Shown: piece by piece, positions 24,715-27,490 of the stretch
How positions within the stretch are numbered: the first letter of the stretch is position 1
Layout: every line of letters starts with the position of its first letter
Assembly: GCA_947165725.1 (NCBI GenBank)
Contig: CAMVBL010000009.1
Coordinates: 1 to 27,490 of the forward strand
Reading direction: 5' to 3'
DNA: 27,490 bases
DNA from: an uncultured Caryophanales bacterium
GTDB lineage: Bacteria; Bacillota_I; Bacilli_A; RFN20; CAG-826
Made by a program: the position numbers and the translations under genes
Notes under the pieces: model-generated
The model's database searches: none
Told to the model about the DNA's origin: nothing
What the model saw: the letters and a program-made list of their open reading frames with translations, nothing else

Positions 24715-25605
24715 TTATTTACCATCACCTTCATAACGGGTAACTTCTTTACCGCGTAAGAAGGTAGCAATGATGCCTGGGCCACATGTTGTACCAACAA
24801 TTGGTCCAATTGGAATAATTTCACATTTAACTTTGAGTTCTTCTTCAATTCTGTGTTTGAGAAGTAACGCACGATCCATGCAGTCACCTTGACCAACATA
24901 GATTGCATCGGTTTCTTCTGTCATATCTTCTTTAGCGTGTTCGAAGATAGCGTTTAATGACGCCTTTGTGCCTTTAACTTTTTCGATTGTTAAGTTGTTA
25001 CCTTCTCTATCAGAAATAAAGATTGGTTTAACACCGATGATGTTGCCAAAGAAAGCAGCAGTGCCTTTAATACGACCAGCAGCCTTTAAATAAGATAAGG
25101 TATCAACTGTTGCGTAGAATTGATAGAAATAACGTCTTTCTAAAGCCCATTTTTCTAATTCTTCAATTGATAAACCTTCTTGTTGCTTTTTAGCAGCATC
25201 CATTGTGAAGATACCTAAAGCGAAGCTAGATGTTAATGTTTCAACACCAATCATCTTACGTTCTGGGAATTCTTCCAATAATTGTTCTCTAGCTAGTAAG
25301 AATAGGTTCATTGAACCTGTTAATTTGTGTGAGCACGCGAAGTAGATAACGTCGATGCCCTTTTCAAAGTATGGACGAACCTTATTAAGAACTTCTTCTA
25401 GAGAAACTTGAGTTGTTTTAACTTTCTTTCCTTGTTTGAGCCAACCATAGAATTCTTCACAGGTATAATCTTTCCAGTCGATGTCCGCGCGGTATTCAAC
25501 GCCATCAACGACTAAACCGAAGTGGAAGTAATCAATGTTGTTTTGTTTTCTTAGTTCTGTAGTTAAGTCAGAACTTGAGTCGGTAAAAATTTGATATTTA
25601 GCCAT
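24715..25605 (-). CDS. DegV-family fatty-acid-binding protein (FakB-like)
   Basis: DegV proteins bind one fatty acid molecule; the FakB members present it to the kinase FakA, which makes acyl-phosphate for phospholipid synthesis. The 296 residues show the family start YQIFTDSSSDLTTELR, the KTTQVSLEEV motif, the CSHKLTGSMN loop (usually SSGLSGT), TLSYLKAAGRI, and the C-terminal IGPIVGTTCGPG. GGGAGG lies 8 nt before the ATG. It is framed by terminators on both sides, so it is probably a single-gene unit. No FakA is seen here. Whether it is a true FakB or another DegV paralogue cannot be told. Confidence 0.92.
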   Translation of the reverse strand: MAKYQIFTDSSSDLTTELRKQNNIDYFHFGLVVDGVEYRADIDWKDYTCEEFYGWLKQGKKVKTTQVSLEEVLNKVRPYFEKGIDVIYFACSHKLTGSMNLFLLAREQLLEEFPERKMIGVETLTSSFALGIFTMDAAKKQQEGLSIEELEKWALERRYFYQFYATVDTLSYLKAAGRIKGTAAFFGNIIGVKPIFISDREGNNLTIEKVKGTKASLNAIFEHAKEDMTEETDAIYVGQGDCMDRALLLKHRIEEELKVKCEIIPIGPIVGTTCGPGIIATFLRGKEVTRYEGDGK

Positions 25606-25638
25606 AGTATGCCTCCCGATAAGTGTATTTTTGCAAAT

Positions 25639-25672
25639 AAAAAAGGTAATGACTAGTATTAAGTGATTACCT
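25639..25672 (-). terminator. Intrinsic terminator of the kinase/ATP-grasp cluster
   Basis: On the minus strand AGGTAAT and ATTACCT pair over 7 bp. An inner 3-bp stem (ACT/AGT) lies beyond one mismatch, and TTTTTTATTT follows. It is 38 bp after the stop of the small Arg-rich gene and shortly before degV. Confidence 0.75.
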
Positions 25673-25709
25673 CATAATTACAAATGGTTTACAGTTGTAA
25701 CATTTGCGA

Positions 25710-25853
25710 TTAAGCACCATCGATGTTAGTGTCGCAAATATTCCTGTGATTGTCGCGTTTTCTTTCTCTTTCCCGCTCACGGAGCATATCAATGTCCTCT
25801 CCAGTGAAGTATCTGCTCCTTCTTTTGCGTCTTCTAGATGTATATTCGTCCAT
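25710..25853 (-). CDS. Small Arg/Glu-rich protein of unknown function (47 residues)
   Basis: Not recognised. It starts MDEYTSRRRKRRSRYFTG, then EDIDMLRERERERKRDNHRN, and ends with ICDTNIDGA. The core is an extreme charged repeat of Arg and Glu that would form a helix or stay unfolded. The chosen ATG lies one base after the stop of the ATP-grasp gene (TAATATG), so it would be translated by coupling. A start 39 bp upstream overlaps that gene and is less likely. It is last in the cluster before a terminator. Because it is short and compositionally biased, it could still be a chance frame; position and coupling argue for a gene. Confidence 0.5.
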   Translation of the reverse strand: MDEYTSRRRKRRSRYFTGEDIDMLRERERERKRDNHRNICDTNIDGA

Positions 25854-25854
25854 A

Positions 25855-27051
25855 TTAAAGTCTCGATTCCACGAATTCTCTAAATTCATCAACTTCTTCT
25901 AAAGTGCTTAGCTTCGCCATGAAGAAGCGATCACCCATCGCCCCACTTAACACGTGTGGATAATAGCCATCCGCGGATAATTGATTACGATATTTAGCAA
26001 AGATTTCACTATCACTATGTTGATACCAAACACCATTTCTACGTGAAGCGCATGCCGCGTAGTATTTGGTCATATTTAAATCTTGCTTATTTTCATCAAA
26101 CGCCATAACGTCCGCCCAAATTTGATAACAGTTAACGGATTGTGAGAAGTTAATTAAATCAGGAGTGAAGCCTCCCGCTGGTCTCATATTAGTTTCAAGA
26201 GCGACGATATCGCCTTTAACACCGACATTTTTCGCTGCCTTACTTAACCTAAAAAACTCAAGATGGAAGAATCTTTTCTTCACACCAAAAGCTCTCACAA
26301 CGTTTTGGCCAATCTCTAATAAATCATTCGGCACTTTCTTTAATGTGTAATAGAAAAGATCTTTACCTTCCTTAACAACATCCGCGACAGAAGGTGGGAA
26401 GAAGTTAGAAGCGCAGAAAACAACATTGCTATTGCTATCACATATGCCATCAAATGAAATAATGTCACCATAAAGGAATTGTTCACAAATATAGGTGATC
26501 CAAGATTCTTTTGTATTAAAGAAGTTATCTAAGTCCGCTTCATTTTCGATTTTATAGTCACCAGCAGCGCCAACACCGATATCAGGTTTGATGAAGACAG
26601 GATAACCTACCTTTTCAATAAACTTTAGAACCGATTCTTTATCTGTCACCATCACGTAATCAGCAACTCTCGCACCACCTTTACGGTAGAGTTCTTTCAT
26701 CAACGATTTGTGTTGCCAGTACTTTAATTCTTCTGGTCTAACACCATTTGGAATATTAAAAATTTGTCTTAGTTCAGCGTCTCTACTAAGCCAATACTCA
26801 TTATTACTTTCAAGGTAATCAATCTGTCCATATCTATCAGTAAACAACTGAACAGCATTCTTTTGTTCTTCAAAGTTTTCCAAACTGCTACAGCAGTAAT
26901 AGTCATCTAAACATGTCTTAAGTTCCCACGCTAAACGTTCATATGGGCAGTCTCCAACGCCCAAGACGCGGAAGCCATTAATCTTTAACGCTTCAGCGAA
27001 CATGTAATAGGTGTCTGGGAAGTTTGGGGAAATTAAGACAAAGTTTTGCAT
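25855..27051 (-). CDS. ATP-grasp domain protein (carboxylate-amine/thiol ligase-like)
   Basis: ATP-grasp enzymes activate a carboxylate as acyl-phosphate and join it to an amine or thiol. The 398 residues have an N-terminal Rossmann-like domain (FVLISPNFPDTYYMFAEALK, then GFRVLGVGDCPYERL), a Lys-containing ATP-binding segment (KHKSLM-type region near 115, GYPVFIKPDIGVGAAGDYKI near 150-170), the EQFLYGDIISFDGICD strand, the HLEFFRL motif, and the metal-binding ETNMRPAGGFTPDLINFS near 290. This is the carbamoyl-phosphate-synthase/PurK-like branch. The substrate is unknown. AAGAGGTAA precedes the ATG. It starts 2 bp after the kinase stop. Confidence 0.85.
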   Translation of the reverse strand: MQNFVLISPNFPDTYYMFAEALKINGFRVLGVGDCPYERLAWELKTCLDDYYCCSSLENFEEQKNAVQLFTDRYGQIDYLESNNEYWLSRDAELRQIFNIPNGVRPEELKYWQHKSLMKELYRKGGARVADYVMVTDKESVLKFIEKVGYPVFIKPDIGVGAAGDYKIENEADLDNFFNTKESWITYICEQFLYGDIISFDGICDSNSNVVFCASNFFPPSVADVVKEGKDLFYYTLKKVPNDLLEIGQNVVRAFGVKKRFFHLEFFRLSKAAKNVGVKGDIVALETNMRPAGGFTPDLINFSQSVNCYQIWADVMAFDENKQDLNMTKYYAACASRRNGVWYQHSDSEIFAKYRNQLSADGYYPHVLSGAMGDRFFMAKLSTLEEVDEFREFVESRL

Positions 27052-27053
27052 AG

Positions 27054-27490
27054 TTACCTCTTGAACAATTTATTAATCAATCTATTCAATGGGTTCAATC
27101 TTGGATAAATCTTCAAGTAGATTTCCTTATAGATTTGGTCGTATCTCTTGTGATTTTCCATATTTGGTTTGAACACATTGGAGATGTTGGTCATATGTGC
27201 TACTGCATCATGAACATCTTTGAATTCACCAACTGCGGTGAATGTCGCCACAGCAGCGCCTAATGATGTTGATTCTATTGTTTGCACTCTAGCGATTTCT
27301 AAACCGAAGATATCCGCAGTAATTTGGCAGATTTCATCACTTAATGATCCACCACCAGAGATTCTTAATGATTTAACTTTTTGTTTTTGTGATTTTTGAA
27401 TGCTTTCTAAGCCTTCACGTAAGGCGAACGCAATACCTTCCACGATAGCGCGGTAGATATGTTTACGTGTATGGACACTTGAGAAGCCCA
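27054..27490 (-). CDS. FGGY-family carbohydrate kinase, C-terminal part (cut by window edge)
   Basis: Phosphorylates a sugar or polyol (xylulose, ribulose, glycerol and others, depending on member). Only the last 144 or so residues are visible, the second actin-like domain: GFSSVHTRKHIYRAIVEGIA, then LRISGGGSLSDEICQITADIFG (the adenosine-binding GGG motif), STSLGAAVATFTAVGEF, and YKEIYLKIYPRLNPL. The frame is open to position 27490, and a GTG inside is not the start. The substrate cannot be read from this end. It is the upstream partner of the ATP-grasp gene, 2 bp apart. Confidence 0.9.
   Translation of the reverse strand, partial: GFSSVHTRKHIYRAIVEGIAFALREGLESIQKSQKQKVKSLRISGGGSLSDEICQITADIFGLEIARVQTIESTSLGAAVATFTAVGEFKDVHDAVAHMTNISNVFKPNMENHKRYDQIYKEIYLKIYPRLNPLNRLINKLFKR

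Noticed and set aside
22771..25658. Repeated octamer TGACTAGT near operon ends
   Set aside because: It also occurs inside prfA, and a handful of octamers is not far from chance in this length.
1..27490. CRISPR arrays, tRNA or rRNA genes, insertion sequences, prophage
   Set aside because: No spaced repeats, cloverleaf-like patterns, transposase or integrase motifs were found on either strand.

Overview
The window looks like chromosomal core DNA of a low-GC bacterium of the Bacilli or a Mollicutes-adjacent lineage. The evidence is gene order and gene content: comFA-comFC-secA, prfA-prmC-rpiB, and dnaX-ybaB-recR-tmk-holB-ricT-rsmI are all Bacillus-like blocks, here in a shortened form. Coding sequence is AT-rich. 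TAA is the stop of 22 of the 25 genes whose stop lies in the window and TAG of three; none ends in TGA, and no gene uses TGA as a sense codon. I cannot name the species. An uncultured gut or host-associated relative of Erysipelotrichales, RF39 or Acholeplasma-like groups would fit, but that is inference.

Layout. Positions 1-5588 are all on the minus strand: the SecA N-terminus (cut by the window edge), ComFC and ComFA (DNA uptake), an unrecognised 131-residue protein, RpiB, PrmC and PrfA (translation termination). A divergent intergenic region of about 130 bp at 5589-5721 separates these from a plus-strand operon at 5722-14771: dnaX, ybaB, recR, tmk, holB, ricT, rsmI and a large YfhO-type membrane protein, all closely spaced or overlapping and closed by a terminator. 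typA (bipA) follows and ends at a bidirectional terminator shared with a convergent minus-strand pair: a membrane protein with two RCK_C domains, and an RluA-family pseudouridine synthase. A 73-residue plus-strand gene of unknown function is divergent from that pair.

From 19121 to 24160 a minus-strand ABC importer operon runs lipoprotein, then a fused two-domain permease, then ATPase. Its ATPase carries a large insertion between the Q-loop and the signature motif. About 550 bp of AT-rich DNA (24161-24714) follow with no convincing gene, but with a promoter, dyads and the terminator of the next gene. The right end holds a DegV/FakB-type protein and a tight cluster of an FGGY sugar kinase (cut by the edge), an ATP-grasp ligase-like protein and a small Arg/Glu-rich protein.

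Most genes are housekeeping. The items most worth a second look are: the ABC ATPase insertion; the kinase/ATP-grasp/small-protein cluster; the 131-residue protein whose ribosome-binding site lies inside the rpiB terminator hairpin; the 73-residue gene behind a terminator-like leader hairpin; and two genes (rpiB, rluA-type) with TATAAT exactly 6 nt before an ATG that lacks a Shine-Dalgarno sequence, which suggests leaderless mRNAs. No tRNA, rRNA, CRISPR array, insertion sequence or prophage was recognised.
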